Part shown: piece after piece, positions 1 through 8,842 of the stretch | How the letters are laid out: each line of letters opens with the position of its first letter | How positions within the stretch are numbered: the stretch's first letter is position 1 | Source: an uncultured Christensenella sp. | GTDB lineage: Bacteria; Bacillota; Clostridia; Christensenellales; UBA1242 | Length of the DNA: 64,000 bases | Assembly (NCBI GenBank): GCA_949300385.1 | Contig: CASGDZ010000002.1 | Coordinates: forward strand, 175,758-239,757 | Reading direction: 5' to 3' | Position numbers and translations under genes: made by a program | The notes under the pieces: generated by a model | What the model saw: only the letters and a program-made list of their open reading frames with translations | Databases searched by the model: none | Told to the model about the DNA's origin: nothing

Positions 1-1079
1 CTGGTAGTTATGTTCTTAATGCAAACAAGGATAAGAAAGAGCGTATTGGTCGTCTACTTCACATGCATGCTAACAATAGAACAGATATCCCTGAAGTTCT
101 AGCTGGTGATATATGTGCAGTTGTTGGATTGAAAAACACTGGTACTGGTGATACACTTTGTGATGAAAAATTCCCTATCAAGTTAGAAGAAATGGAATTT
201 ATGAAACCAGTTATCGAGCAAGCTATTGAGCCAAAAGATAAGCAAGCACAAGAAAAACTCGGTATTGCTCTTCAAAAACTCATGGAAGAAGACCCTACAT
301 TTAAGTCTTATACTGATGACCAAACTGGACAAACTATTATCGCAGGTATGGGTGAATTGCACCTTGATATCTTGGTCGATAGAATGAAGCGTGAATTCGG
401 CGTAGAAGTAAATGTTGGTAAGCCACAAGTAGCATACAAGGAAACTATCCGTAAAGCGGTTGAAGCTGAAGGTAAATACATTAAACAATCGGGTGGTCGT
501 GGACAATACGGACATTGTAAAATTAAGATGGAACCACTTGAAAGAGATAAAGGGTATATCTTTGAAAGTGCGGTTGTCGGCGGTGCTATTCCAAAAGAAT
601 TTATCCCACCAATTGACGCAGGTATTCAAGAGGCTAAGAAGTCTGGTGTCGTAGCCGGTTATGAGACAATTGACTTTAAGGTTACAGTATATGATGGATC
701 ATATCACGATGTCGACTCATCCGAAATGGCATTTAAGATTGCCGGTTCATTAGCGTTTAGAGAAGCTATGAAAAAAGCAGATCCAGTTTTACTAGAACCT
801 ATAATGAAAGTAGAAGTTAATACTCCAGATGAGTACTTAGGTACAGTTATGGGCGGACTTACTTCACGCCGTGGTGTATTGACTGGTACTGAAGCAAAAT
901 TCGGTAGTCAAGTGATTCATGCGGAAGTTCCACTTTCTGAGATGTTTGGATATTCTACTGATCTTCGTGGTTCTACACAAGGTCGTGGTACATTCACTAT
1001 GGTGTTCGACCATTATGCTGAATGTCCTAAGAATGTCGCAGATAAAATTATCGGCGATAGAAAAAAATTAGAGAATTAA
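1..1079 (+). CDS. fusA: Elongation factor G, C-terminal part (gene cut by window edge)
   Basis: This is the C-terminal half of the ribosomal translocase EF-G, a GTPase that moves tRNA and mRNA after peptide bond formation. The reading frame is open from base 3, so the first in-frame ATG at 63 is internal. The GTPase domain lies outside the window. What remains covers the end of domain II ([11 protein letters not shown]), domain III, domain IV ([16 protein letters not shown]) and domain V ([25 protein letters not shown]). It lies 80 bases upstream of tuf in the usual str-operon order, but tuf has its own promoter and no terminator separates the two. The identification is firm; only the 5' end is missing. 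Confidence 0.97.
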   Translation, partial: GSYVLNANKDKKERIGRLLHMHANNRTDIPEVLAGDICAVVGLKNTGTGDTLCDEKFPIKLEEMEFMKPVIEQAIEPKDKQAQEKLGIALQKLMEEDPTFKSYTDDQTGQTIIAGMGELHLDILVDRMKREFGVEVNVGKPQVAYKETIRKAVEAEGKYIKQSGGRGQYGHCKIKMEPLERDKGYIFESAVVGGAIPKEFIPPIDAGIQEAKKSGVVAGYETIDFKVTVYDGSYHDVDSSEMAFKIAGSLAFREAMKKADPVLLEPIMKVEVNTPDEYLGTVMGGLTSRRGVLTGTEAKFGSQVIHAEVPLSEMFGYSTDLRGSTQGRGTFTMVFDHYAECPKNVADKIIGDRKKLEN

Positions 1080-1097
1080 AAAAGTCACAAAAATCAC

Positions 1098-1127
1098 TTG
1101 ACTTTAATATTCTAATTAGAGTAAAAT
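1098..1127 (+). promoter_or_regulatory. Promoter of tuf
   Basis: TTGACT at 1098-1103 and TAAAAT at 1122-1127 are separated by 18 nt. The pair lies between the fusA stop and the tuf ribosome binding site. Confidence 0.6.
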
Positions 1128-1159
1128 AAAATAGTATATTATAAAGGAGATTATATATT

Positions 1160-2365
1160 ATGGCAAAAGCTAAATTTGATAGATCTAAGCCACATCTTAA
1201 TATTGGTACTATCGGTCACGTTGACCACGGTAAAACTACTTTAACCGCTGCTATCAATACTTGGTTGGCTAAGAAAGGTTTTAAAGCTGACGCTAAGGGG
1301 TATGCAGATATCGATAATACTCCAGAAGAGAGAGCTCGTGGTATTACAATTAATACCGCTCACATTGAGTATGAGACAGAGAAGCGTCACTATGCACACG
1401 TAGACTGCCCAGGACACGCAGACTATGTTAAAAACATGATTACTGGTGCTGCACAAATGGATGGTGCTATCCTTGTTGTTGCTGCAACAGATGGTCCAAT
1501 GCCTCAAACTAAAGAGCATATTCTTCTTGCTCGTCAAGTTGGTGTTCCTTACATCATCGTGTTCATGAACAAGACAGACCTTGTTGATGACCCTGAAATT
1601 CTTGAATTAGTTGAGATGGAAGTTCGTGATTTGTTATCTTCTTACGAATTCCCTGGTGACACTATCCCAGTTATTAAAGGTAGCGCATTAAAGGCTCTTG
1701 AAGCTGCTTCTGCTGGCAATGTTGACGATCCAGCTTGCGCATGCATTAAAGAATTAATGGATGCTGTTGATAGCTATATCCCAGACCCAGTTCGTGATAA
1801 TGATAAACCATTCTTAATGCCTATTGAGGATGTATTCTCTATCACTGGTCGTGGTACTGTTGCTACAGGTAGAGTTGAGCGTGGTGTTGTTAAACTTAAC
1901 GAAGAAGTTGAATTAGTTGGTATTAAACCTACTCGTAAAGTAGTTATCACTGGTATTGAAATGTTCAGAAAGTCACTTGATGAAGCTCGTTCTGGAGATA
2001 ATGCTGGTCTATTACTTCGTGGTATTCAGCGTACAGAAATTGAGCGTGGTCAAGTTCTTGCTAAACCAGGTTCAATTACACCTCACACAAAATTCAAAGC
2101 TGAAGTTTATGTTTTGAAGAAAGAAGAGGGTGGCCGTCATACTCCATTCTTCAATGGATATCGTCCTCAATTCTTCGTTCGTACAACTGATATTACAGGT
2201 TCTATCAAACTTCCTGAAGGAGTTGAAATGGTTATGCCTGGCGATAACATCTCTATGGAAATCGAACTTATTCACCCAATTGCTATTGAGAAAGGTATGA
2301 GATTCGCTATCCGTGAAGGTGGTCGTACAGTTGGTTCAGGTGTTGTATCTGACATCATTGGTTAA
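1160..2365 (+). CDS. tuf: Elongation factor Tu
   Basis: EF-Tu is the GTPase that delivers aminoacyl-tRNA to the ribosome. At 401 residues it has the usual length. Visible motifs are the P-loop GHVDHGKTT, switch [14 protein letters not shown], the guanine-specificity motif NKTD and the two C-terminal beta-barrel domains ending in [10 protein letters not shown]. The start is set by AAGGAGA twelve bases upstream. Codon choice is strongly biased to T-ending GGT, GCT and CGT, as expected for the most abundant protein in the cell. The gene is followed by a strong intrinsic terminator, so it closes the str-type operon. Confidence 0.98.
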   Translation: MAKAKFDRSKPHLNIGTIGHVDHGKTTLTAAINTWLAKKGFKADAKGYADIDNTPEERARGITINTAHIEYETEKRHYAHVDCPGHADYVKNMITGAAQMDGAILVVAATDGPMPQTKEHILLARQVGVPYIIVFMNKTDLVDDPEILELVEMEVRDLLSSYEFPGDTIPVIKGSALKALEAASAGNVDDPACACIKELMDAVDSYIPDPVRDNDKPFLMPIEDVFSITGRGTVATGRVERGVVKLNEEVELVGIKPTRKVVITGIEMFRKSLDEARSGDNAGLLLRGIQRTEIERGQVLAKPGSITPHTKFKAEVYVLKKEEGGRHTPFFNGYRPQFFVRTTDITGSIKLPEGVEMVMPGDNISMEIELIHPIAIEKGMRFAIREGGRTVGSGVVSDIIG

Positions 2366-2374
2366 TTGTAAATT

Positions 2375-2403
2375 AAAAAGTCTTGCTATGCAGGACTTTT
2401 TTT
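2375..2403 (+). terminator. Intrinsic terminator of tuf
   Basis: A 12-bp stem (AAAAAGTCTTGC with GCAGGACTTTTT, one T-G pair) has a 3-nt loop and runs into a T tract. Confidence 0.9.
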
Positions 2404-2411
2404 GTCCCATA

Positions 2412-2439
2412 TTGACATATTTTAATTTTATGATATAAT
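2412..2439 (+). promoter_or_regulatory. Promoter of the small gene at 2458
   Basis: TTGACA at 2412-2417, a 16-nt spacer and an extended -10 (TGATATAAT ending at 2439). The start codon is 18 nt further on, behind ATAGGAG, so this gene has a conventional leader. Confidence 0.85.
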
Positions 2440-2457
2440 CATGATAGGAGAAAATCA

Positions 2458-2724
2458 ATGGAGATAAAAAATAAAATATATTTTGAAAATATTATTATAG
2501 TAAAAAAGAATGGAGAAATTCATCATATTGAAGCAGTGCCTGGCAGTACAATAAGTAAAGCTATTCAAGATATAAAATTGTTGTTAACTATTCTTGATTT
2601 AAAAGGTGAATATGCGTTAATATTTAATGAAAAAACAATAAATATATCTAAATATTCAAATCTACAAGAAAAAATAAATGAATATATTGCACTATGCAAT
2701 CATTCAAACCTATTAAATTTGTAA
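2458..2724 (+). CDS. Small unknown protein, paralog of its neighbour
   Basis: I do not recognise this 88-residue protein. It has no signal peptide, membrane segment or metal motif. The next gene (2877) is a diverged copy: both begin with a lysine-rich N-terminus, then KxYFxxIIxxxxNGEI, a central helix rich in A, D and I, a second beta pair, and a C-terminal helix near the same position. The pair looks like a small mixed alpha/beta fold duplicated in tandem. ATAGGAG lies seven bases before the ATG, and the gene has its own strong promoter, so it is probably expressed. Function is unknown. Confidence 0.75.
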   Translation: MEIKNKIYFENIIIVKKNGEIHHIEAVPGSTISKAIQDIKLLLTILDLKGEYALIFNEKTINISKYSNLQEKINEYIALCNHSNLLNL

Positions 2725-2876
2725 TTATTAAAAGATTTTATTTTTTATAATTAGTAAATAACAAAATCTATATATATTAATCATGAAGCTGAACAAATTT
2801 TTTTAAAAGACAAATTAACCCAATTCAAGGATGTATTAATTGTGTTAAATTATAATACATTATACCGAGGTGAAAA

Positions 2877-3134
2877 ATGAAAAACGAAAATAAATTGTAT
2901 TTTAAACATATAATTGTTATTTATAATAATGGTGAAATCTCAAATATTTTGCCTACTTTTGGTGCTTGCCCTGCTGATGTAATTGCAGACGCTGTACTAT
3001 ATTTAAATATTGAAAATGTAAATAATGAATTTGTTTTGGATATTGATGGTATACAAGCTGTTGTTTCCAAAGATTCAAATGAATTAGAAGTAATAAAAGA
3101 TTTTTATACAAAGGCAAGTCCTTTAGTAAAATAA
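2877..3134 (+). CDS. Small unknown protein, second tandem paralog
   Basis: This 85-residue protein is a diverged copy of the product of the gene at 2458; they share the YFxxIIxxxxNGEI core and overall layout. The start is fixed by CGAGGTG six bases upstream, with TATAAT at 2851-2856 as a likely -10 and no good -35. It contains one cysteine (GACPADV) that the first copy lacks. An inverted repeat and T-rich tract follow. No function can be assigned. Confidence 0.75.
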   Translation: MKNENKLYFKHIIVIYNNGEISNILPTFGACPADVIADAVLYLNIENVNNEFVLDIDGIQAVVSKDSNELEVIKDFYTKASPLVK

Positions 3135-3167
3135 TATTTATTATTAAATATTTAATTAACTTTAAGT

Positions 3168-3200
3168 GCATTAATTTATTAATTAATGCTATTTTTATTT
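3168..3200 (+). terminator. Probable terminator after the tandem small genes
   Basis: A 9-bp perfect stem GCATTAATT/AATTAATGC with a 4-nt loop is followed by TATTTTTATTT. Confidence 0.6.
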
Positions 3201-3226
3201 ATTAGTATAAAACTATTTATTTTTTA

Positions 3227-3255
3227 TTGATAAAAATTATTATTTATATTAAAAT
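3227..3255 (+). promoter_or_regulatory. Promoter of trpS
   Basis: TTGATA at 3227-3232, 17-nt spacer, TAAAAT at 3250-3255. There is no T-box leader between it and the start codon. Confidence 0.7.
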
Positions 3256-3271
3256 TATATTGGAGAAAAGT

Positions 3272-4315
3272 ATGAAAAAAATAATTTTGACAGGTGATAG
3301 ACCTACAGGACATTTGCATATTGGTCATTATGTTGGATCATTAAAAAGAAGATTAGAATTACAAGAAAAAGGCGATTATGACCAGTTCTACATTATGATT
3401 GCGGATGCTCAAGCATTAACAGATAACTTTGGAAATGTACAAAAAGTTAAAGATAATGTATTGCAAGTTATGCTGGACTATTTAGCCGTAGGGTTAGACC
3501 CTAATAAAGTTACTTTTTTTGTTCAAAGCGAAGTTAGCGAACTCACAGAATTTACTTTTTATTACATGAATTTGGTTACTCTCGCGCGATTACAAAGAAA
3601 TCCCACTGTAAAAGAAGAATTAAAGCATAAAGAATTTGCAAATAATATTCCTATGGGATTTTTAACATACCCTGTTAGTCAAACAGCAGATATTACCGCG
3701 TTTAATGCAACTATTATTCCTGTCGGCGATGACCAATTGCCAATGATCGAGCAGGCGAGAGAAATTGTCCGTTCATTTAATAATTTATATGGCGAAACAT
3801 TAATTGAACCTAAGGCTGTTTTGCCAGAAAATGAAAGTGCATTTAGATTAGTTGGAACGGACGGAAAGGCAAAAATGAGCAAATCATTAAATAATTGCAT
3901 TTATTTAAGTGATAGCGAAAACGAAATAAAACAAAAAGTATTTTCAATGTATACCGATCCAGACCATATTCATGTTGAAGATCCAGGGAAAGTAGAAGGC
4001 AATACAGTATTTACTTACCTAGATGTATTCTCTAAACCAAGCGATTTTGAGAAATATTTGCCTGAATATAAATCTCTAGACGAACTTAAAGCACATTATA
4101 GGCGAGGTGGACTTGGAGATATGAAAATTAAAAAATTCTTAAATAATATCTTGCAAGATTTGTTAAAACCTATTCGTGAAAAAAGAAATGAGTTAGAAAA
4201 GGACACAAATAAAATTTTTGAAATTTTAAAGCAAGGTACTAAAAAAGCAAGAACAGTCGCACATGCTAATCTAATTAAATTAAAATCAGCAATGGGCATA
4301 AATTATTTTAATTAA
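3272..4315 (+). CDS. trpS: Tryptophanyl-tRNA synthetase
   Basis: TrpRS is a cytoplasmic class I aminoacyl-tRNA synthetase that charges tRNA-Trp. The HIGH signature is seen as TGHLHIGHY near residue 12 and the KMSKS signature as KMSKSLNN near residue 200. I chose the ATG at 3272, preceded by TTGGAGAAAAG, rather than an upstream in-frame start, because the family begins a few residues before the GDRPTGHLHIG motif. That gives 347 residues, close to the usual length. The promoter leaves only a short leader, so T-box control is absent here. A perfect hairpin terminator follows. Confidence 0.97.
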   Translation: MKKIILTGDRPTGHLHIGHYVGSLKRRLELQEKGDYDQFYIMIADAQALTDNFGNVQKVKDNVLQVMLDYLAVGLDPNKVTFFVQSEVSELTEFTFYYMNLVTLARLQRNPTVKEELKHKEFANNIPMGFLTYPVSQTADITAFNATIIPVGDDQLPMIEQAREIVRSFNNLYGETLIEPKAVLPENESAFRLVGTDGKAKMSKSLNNCIYLSDSENEIKQKVFSMYTDPDHIHVEDPGKVEGNTVFTYLDVFSKPSDFEKYLPEYKSLDELKAHYRRGGLGDMKIKKFLNNILQDLLKPIREKRNELEKDTNKIFEILKQGTKKARTVAHANLIKLKSAMGINYFN

Positions 4316-4321
4316 ATTATG

Positions 4322-4349
4322 AATCATATAAGTTATTATATGATTTTTT
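4322..4349 (+). terminator. Terminator of trpS
   Basis: Perfect 10-bp stem AATCATATAA/TTATATGATT with loop GTTA, followed by TTTT. Confidence 0.8.
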
Positions 4350-4353
4350 CATA

Positions 4354-4382
4354 TTGACAATTTACAATATTTGATTTATACT
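4354..4382 (+). promoter_or_regulatory. Promoter of the 4418-6264 operon
   Basis: TTGACA at 4354-4359, exactly 17 nt, TATACT at 4377-4382. Confidence 0.85.
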
Positions 4383-4417
4383 ATCTTAATAACTAAGTAA
4401 AGGAAGGGGAAAATAAT

Positions 4418-4558
4418 ATGGAAAAAAAAGAAATTAAAATATTGCTGAAAAAAATTTCTATTTCACCTAAATTTGTAAATGAATTATCTTTTGAGCAATT
4501 ATTTGAAATCAATGAATTATTATCTCAAAAAATAATTAAATTAAGGAGAAAAAAATGA
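4418..4558 (+). CDS. Small basic ORF of 46 residues, translationally coupled to next gene
   Basis: The ORF runs from an ATG nine bases after AAGGAAGGGG to a TGA that overlaps the next start as ATGA. The product is lysine- and isoleucine-rich (MEKKEIKILLKKIS near the start, IIKLRRKK at the end) and probably helical. The strong promoter, good ribosome binding site and four-base overlap with the following 569-codon gene suggest a real small gene or a leader peptide that couples translation of its partner. It is one of only two ORFs in the window ending in TGA. No homology is recognised. Confidence 0.6.
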   Translation: MEKKEIKILLKKISISPKFVNELSFEQLFEINELLSQKIIKLRRKK

Positions 4559-6264
4559 TAAACGAAAATAAAATACAAGACTACTTTCAAAATTCGCTTG
4601 ATGATATTTTACAACAAAATTTAACAGAGAGTGAAAAAGTTAAAGTGGCTAAACATTTACTTTATAACCATGGGTTATATAAATACAATAAAATAATAAG
4701 AAAAATGCTATTATTAGAATTAATTAAGTTAAAATTTTTTGATTATGAAAAATTTTTAAATGAAATCGACATTAAAAAGTTTATTACATTTATGGATAAT
4801 TTAAATGAAATTCCTTCTGAATTTGAAAAAGTGTTGTCTAAATATGATGAAGAATATAAAAAATATAAATTAAAAAAATATAAAGAAATTGATGATTTTC
4901 GAGGGTATTTAGTTATTCATTCTATCATCGCAAGGATTAAGAATAGTGAGCAAATGTTAGAGGCTTTTGAATATTTTGCAGAAAATGATGAAACTATTTT
5001 TATTAGACTTATATCAATTTATCATTTTTTTGATCCTAGCTTCATTTTTAAAAAATTTGATTATGAAAAAATTTTAAATTTATTACCGACTAATAGTTTT
5101 AAATTTTTAACTGATGGATGGATAAATCTAATTATAAAGAATCCAAAATTATTACAAATTTTAAACACATTGCCATATGAAAAAAGAAAAGCAATAATTG
5201 ATGAATTACCTAATGAAATTTTATATTCGCAAGATTTTCTAAAAAACCTAAGTGTCGATTCTAAAAATTATGACGTTCTACCTAAAGATATAAGGTGTAG
5301 AGAAGATGTTAAAATTTTATTTAATCGTGGAGAAGTTTTAGATTATAATTTAAAAGAAGATTGGACGGATAAAGAAAATAAAATTGTTTCATATTTCACT
5401 CTTTCCAATAATTTAGAACCAAAAAATAAACATGATTATATGTTAATATATGAAAAATATATCGAAGAAAATATATCAATCGAAGCTTTTTGTACCAAAT
5501 ATAAAATATCTTCGGTTGACGGATTTAAAGAAATGCTAGACAGAATTTATGCAGAAAATTATAATGAAGGTTTAAAAATAAAAGACATAAAAAAGAATGC
5601 TCAAGATAGATATTTTAGAAAATTTTTATCAAATATTTATAAAATTTTAAGAAATGAAATGACAATTGATGAATTATTAAATGAACAATATAACAAATAT
5701 TATACTTTTAATAATTTTATAACTTATTGTGGTAATGAAATTGATAAAGAAATGTTTAGTAAGAAGATAGTTGAATACTATGCAACAAAAAATTTAGAAC
5801 AATACACATTAAATGATAAAAATTTTCTCGATTTTGATGATAAAAAATCTACAAATTACGAAGATTTTAAAAATTTAATTAGTCCATTTTTAACTTTACC
5901 TAAAGATAAAAAATTTTATATTATGTTAGCTAAAATAAGGAATGATTTTGAAAAATTAAAAATTAAATACAAAAGACAAAATCTTCCATATTTGTATAAG
6001 AAATCTGGTAATAGTTATGAAATAAATGACGATGTTATTGATCAAGCATTTTGTTATGCTAAAAAACATAATATATGGGAAAGTCAAGTTGCAATTAGTG
6101 AAATAGCTAAAAAAATTGTTGTTGGTGAAATAAATTTGAAAGAAGAAACTGAGAGAATTAAAGAAGAAATGAAAAAAACTTTATTGCAAATGCTTTCTGA
6201 AATCAATACAATTGAAGAATATTTAGAATTTATATCAAGTTATAGTGATTATAAAAAAGAGTAA
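4555..6264 (+). CDS. Unknown large helical protein
   Basis: This 569-residue protein is rich in Lys, Glu, Ile, Leu and Asn and is predicted by eye to be almost all helical. It has no signal peptide, membrane segment or recognisable catalytic motif. Two stretches resemble short helix-turn-helix units (ENISIEAFCTKYKIS near residue 304, EMTIDELLNEQYNKYYT near residue 368), which might mean DNA or protein binding; this is speculation. The start overlaps the stop of the 46-residue ORF at 4418, and the stop codon lies inside the terminator stem. A and T content is very high. I cannot name a family. Confidence 0.8.
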   Translation: MINENKIQDYFQNSLDDILQQNLTESEKVKVAKHLLYNHGLYKYNKIIRKMLLLELIKLKFFDYEKFLNEIDIKKFITFMDNLNEIPSEFEKVLSKYDEEYKKYKLKKYKEIDDFRGYLVIHSIIARIKNSEQMLEAFEYFAENDETIFIRLISIYHFFDPSFIFKKFDYEKILNLLPTNSFKFLTDGWINLIIKNPKLLQILNTLPYEKRKAIIDELPNEILYSQDFLKNLSVDSKNYDVLPKDIRCREDVKILFNRGEVLDYNLKEDWTDKENKIVSYFTLSNNLEPKNKHDYMLIYEKYIEENISIEAFCTKYKISSVDGFKEMLDRIYAENYNEGLKIKDIKKNAQDRYFRKFLSNIYKILRNEMTIDELLNEQYNKYYTFNNFITYCGNEIDKEMFSKKIVEYYATKNLEQYTLNDKNFLDFDDKKSTNYEDFKNLISPFLTLPKDKKFYIMLAKIRNDFEKLKIKYKRQNLPYLYKKSGNSYEINDDVIDQAFCYAKKHNIWESQVAISEIAKKIVVGEINLKEETERIKEEMKKTLLQMLSEINTIEEYLEFISSYSDYKKE

Positions 6265-6279
6265 AAATTACTCTTTTTT
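6253..6279 (+). terminator. Terminator overlapping the stop codon of the gene at 4555
   Basis: A perfect 12-bp stem AAAAAAGAGTAA/TTACTCTTTTTT with a 3-nt loop contains the TAA stop of the preceding gene in its left arm. Confidence 0.9.
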
Positions 6280-6316
6280 ATAATTTCTTTTTTAATTTGC
6301 ATAATTACATTGATGA

Positions 6317-6502
6317 TTAAATGAAACCGCGCTGTTGACCACAGACATAGCAATTATTGTTTGAATTGCTTTGATTGTAAGCGCCTAGTGCTAAAAGTAA
6401 AAGCAATAAGAATGTAGTGTTTGTGGCTAGGTTCGTATTTGTCGCTTGTGCAATTATGGCAATCAATATAGCAAATAAAATATAAAATGCATTTGTATTC
6501 AT
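6317..6502 (-). CDS. Small two-helix membrane protein with C-terminal CxxC
   Basis: This 61-residue protein starts at an ATG preceded by AAGGAGC at good spacing. It has two hydrophobic segments, about residues 7-19 and 28-41, joined by a Thr/Asn-rich turn. The C-terminus is polar (SNSNNNCYVCGQQRGF) and carries a CxxC pair that could bind metal or form a disulfide. It is transcribed away from the ArsR-type gene at 6607. Small hydrophobic proteins of this kind occur in spore-formers, but I see no specific family signature and assign no function. Confidence 0.6.
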   Translation of the reverse strand: MNTNAFYILFAILIAIIAQATNTNLATNTTFLLLLLLALGAYNQSNSNNNCYVCGQQRGFI

Positions 6503-6606
6503 TTTCTTGCTCCTTATATAAAATTATTTGTTTATCTTATTTATTCGACAATTTTGTATAATGTTAATAATTTACAAAAAAATCATATTTTTGATAATAT
6601 TTTTAT

Positions 6607-6927
6607 ATGATTTTAGAGTTTAGCGAAGAAATGATATTAAAAAATTATATGCCTAAAAGTGCAGATTTAAAAAATATGACTACTTTTTTCTATGCTTTTA
6701 GTGATGATACAAGGCTTAAAATTATCATGTTATTATCTATGCGTGCGCTGTGTGTTAGTGATATATCTGCAGTTTTGAACATAAATCAAACGACAGTTAG
6801 TCATCAATTAAAGATACTCAAATCAATAAATATTGTGGCATGTGATAGAGTTGGTAAGAATATAATATATTATATCAAAAATCCTACTATTGAAAGTGTG
6901 CTTAATGCGACTGTAGATTGCATATAG
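6607..6927 (+). CDS. ArsR-family winged-helix transcriptional regulator
   Basis: This is a 106-residue DNA-binding repressor-type protein. The winged helix-turn-helix lies between residues 25 and 95: FSDDTRLKIIMLLSMRALCVSDI, then the recognition helix INQTTVSHQLKILKS and a wing ending VGKNIIYYI. ArsR proteins usually sense metals or redox state; there is no ELCVCDL metal box, only a lone CVSD in the equivalent place, so the ligand is unknown. TAATAT at 6595-6600 is 6 nt from the ATG and TTTACA at 6571-6576 serves as -35, so the mRNA may lack a leader. It is divergent from the small membrane gene at 6317-6502, a plausible target. Confidence 0.85.
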   Translation: MILEFSEEMILKNYMPKSADLKNMTTFFYAFSDDTRLKIIMLLSMRALCVSDISAVLNINQTTVSHQLKILKSINIVACDRVGKNIIYYIKNPTIESVLNATVDCI

Positions 6928-6957
6928 CATAAATTGAAAATTTTCATACTATATAGT

Positions 6958-7473
6958 ATGAATATTATTTGTGTTAGTGGAGGTAGTTATAAATCATTTT
7001 ATCTTAACTATTTTCTAAAGTTAAAGTCGTGCGACTTAATTATTTTTAATTTCGGAATAATCTATGATTATGATATATGTGACGAATTAATGGGTAATGC
7101 AGTTGTAACAAAAGAATTAAAAATGTTATCTAAAATTTTAAAAGCACAGATAGTGGCGGGTGTTTATATAAACAATTACGACAAAAGATATAAAGGGATA
7201 ATAGTTTGCAATAACGACAAAATACAAGTAATTAGAGCGAGCATTGGAGTAAAAATCTTTTGCAAAAAGTATGATTTTATAGTAGGAGATGAAAATGTCC
7301 GTGCTGATAAAATAAACAAAATCGTATTATCTAATAGGCGCATTTATCCGAATCTAAAACATTGCAGTAATAAAAAAATAATGATATTTTTTGATAAATA
7401 TGGTGTAGGAATAGTGCAAAATCAAAAATTAACGAGAAAATTTTACAAATATTCAAAAATTATTTTGAAATAA
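6958..7473 (+). CDS. Degenerate nitrilase-fold-like protein, tentative
   Basis: The 171-residue product (ATG at 6958; an upstream TTG at 6934 is also possible) resembles the core of the carbon-nitrogen hydrolase fold. A strand CDLIIFNF stands where nitrilases have DLIVFPE, followed by a helix and IVAGVYINN, then a GIIVCNND hairpin. The glutamate, lysine and cysteine of the nitrilase catalytic triad are not visible at the expected places, so if related it is probably inactive. The length is about two-thirds of the family. It follows the ArsR-type gene by 30 bases without a clear ribosome binding site, so the pair may be co-transcribed. Confidence 0.55.
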   Translation: MNIICVSGGSYKSFYLNYFLKLKSCDLIIFNFGIIYDYDICDELMGNAVVTKELKMLSKILKAQIVAGVYINNYDKRYKGIIVCNNDKIQVIRASIGVKIFCKKYDFIVGDENVRADKINKIVLSNRRIYPNLKHCSNKKIMIFFDKYGVGIVQNQKLTRKFYKYSKIILK

Positions 7474-7492
7474 ATTTACGGTATGCTATAAT
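7465..7492 (+). promoter_or_regulatory. Promoter of pgk
   Basis: TTGAAA at 7465-7470 (touching the end of the preceding gene), 16-nt spacer, extended -10 TGCTATAAT ending at 7492. About 75 nt of leader follow, with two short hairpins. Confidence 0.75.
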
Positions 7493-7571
7493 AAAATAAA
7501 TATATTAGGTTGATTATATCAACTTTTGCCAAATAAGAACGCACCTTCGCGTTTTTGTGGAGAAATTGATT

Positions 7572-8753
7572 ATGAAGAAAACTATTAGAGATATTGATGT
7601 TACTGATAAACGAGTACTTGTAAGAGTTGATTACAATGTTCCTATGAACGCTGAATTAAAGATAACAGATGATACTCGAATTTTGGCTACTATGCCTACT
7701 ATAAACTATTTGGTTGATCATGGTGCAAAGGTTATTCTTTGTTCACATTTGGGACGCCCTAATGGACAAGTAGACCCTAAGTTGTCGCTTAGACCCATCC
7801 TTGCTAGATTGTCAAAAGTATTAGATAAACCAATATCTTTTTGTGAAGATTTATTCGACAAATCGACTAATGAATTGGTCGAGAAAATGCATGATAGCGA
7901 TATCTTAATGCTTGAGAATATCCGCTTTTATAAAGGCGAAGAAACTAACGATGAAAAGTTAGCGCAGGCGCTTGCAAATCTTGCCGATATATTTGTATTT
8001 GAGGCATTTGCCACTGCACATAGAAAGCACGCTTCTACATATGGAGTTGCAAAATTAATACCGACAGTCGCCGGATTTTTAGTTGAACAAGAGTTAAAAG
8101 TTTTTGATAAGGTGTTAAAAGATCCAGACCATCCTTTTGTTGCTATTTTAGGTGGAGCAAAAGTTTCAGATAAACTCCCTGTAATAGAAAATCTATTAGA
8201 TAAAGTAGATACAATTTTAATAGGTGGCGGTATGGCGTACACATTTATTAAAGCGATAGGTGGAAATGTAGGCATGTCTATTGTGGATAATTCAAAATTA
8301 GAACTTGCCAACAAAATATTAGATAAGGCTAAAGAAAAAAATGTGAAAATATTGTTACCTATTGATAATGTAGGTGCGAAAGAGTTTAGCGAAGAGAGCG
8401 AAATAAAATTGTTTAATAGCGGATTTTTTGCAGACGATTACCAAGGTATGGATATAGGTCCAAAAACTATTAAGATGTTTAAAAAGGTTATTAAAAAGGC
8501 AAAAACTATTGTTTGGAATGGCCCTCTTGGTGTGTATGAATATGAAAAATTTAAACACGGCACAAACAAGATAGCAAAATATGTTGCAAAGAGTAAAGCA
8601 ATATCACTAATTGGTGGCGGTGATAGTATTGCGGCTATCCATTCTATTGGAGTCACAAAGAAAGTGACTCATATGTCAACAGGCGGTGGCGCTAGTTTAA
8701 TGCTATTGCAGGGAAAGAAACTTCCATGCATTGAAGAGATAGAAGATATGTAA
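7572..8753 (+). CDS. pgk: Phosphoglycerate kinase
   Basis: Pgk makes ATP from 1,3-bisphosphoglycerate in the payoff phase of glycolysis. The family landmarks are present: RVDYNVPMN near residue 20, the substrate motif CSHLGRPNGQ, ILGGAKVSDKL near residue 195, GGGMAYTF, the nucleotide-binding GGGDSIAA and the C-terminal STGGGASLMLL. The start is the ATG at 7572, set by GTGGAG eight to nine bases upstream, giving 393 residues as usual. It has its own promoter and terminator, so pgk is a single-gene transcript here rather than part of a gap-pgk-tpi-gpm-eno operon, though gpmI follows directly. Confidence 0.97.
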   Translation: MKKTIRDIDVTDKRVLVRVDYNVPMNAELKITDDTRILATMPTINYLVDHGAKVILCSHLGRPNGQVDPKLSLRPILARLSKVLDKPISFCEDLFDKSTNELVEKMHDSDILMLENIRFYKGEETNDEKLAQALANLADIFVFEAFATAHRKHASTYGVAKLIPTVAGFLVEQELKVFDKVLKDPDHPFVAILGGAKVSDKLPVIENLLDKVDTILIGGGMAYTFIKAIGGNVGMSIVDNSKLELANKILDKAKEKNVKILLPIDNVGAKEFSEESEIKLFNSGFFADDYQGMDIGPKTIKMFKKVIKKAKTIVWNGPLGVYEYEKFKHGTNKIAKYVAKSKAISLIGGGDSIAAIHSIGVTKKVTHMSTGGGASLMLLQGKKLPCIEEIEDM

Positions 8754-8783
8754 CTTTTTAAAATTATTAAAATTTATAAAAAT

Positions 8784-8806
8784 AGAGCAATAAAATGCTC
8801 TTTTTT
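8784..8806 (+). terminator. Terminator of pgk
   Basis: AGAGCA/TGCTCT stem with 6-nt loop, extended by flanking A and T runs, then TTTTTCTTTT. Confidence 0.75.
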
Positions 8807-8842
8807 CTTTTAAAATAATAAAATTTTAATTATAATATAAGC

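Noticed and set aside
183..629. Long antisense ORFs inside fusA, pgk, pyk, mnmA and other genes
   Set aside because: They mirror the codon pattern of the true gene on the other strand and lack ribosome binding sites.
3227..3271. T-box riboswitch upstream of trpS
   Set aside because: The leader is only some 10-15 nt after the -10 box and has no T-box consensus or specifier hairpin. The same holds for argS.
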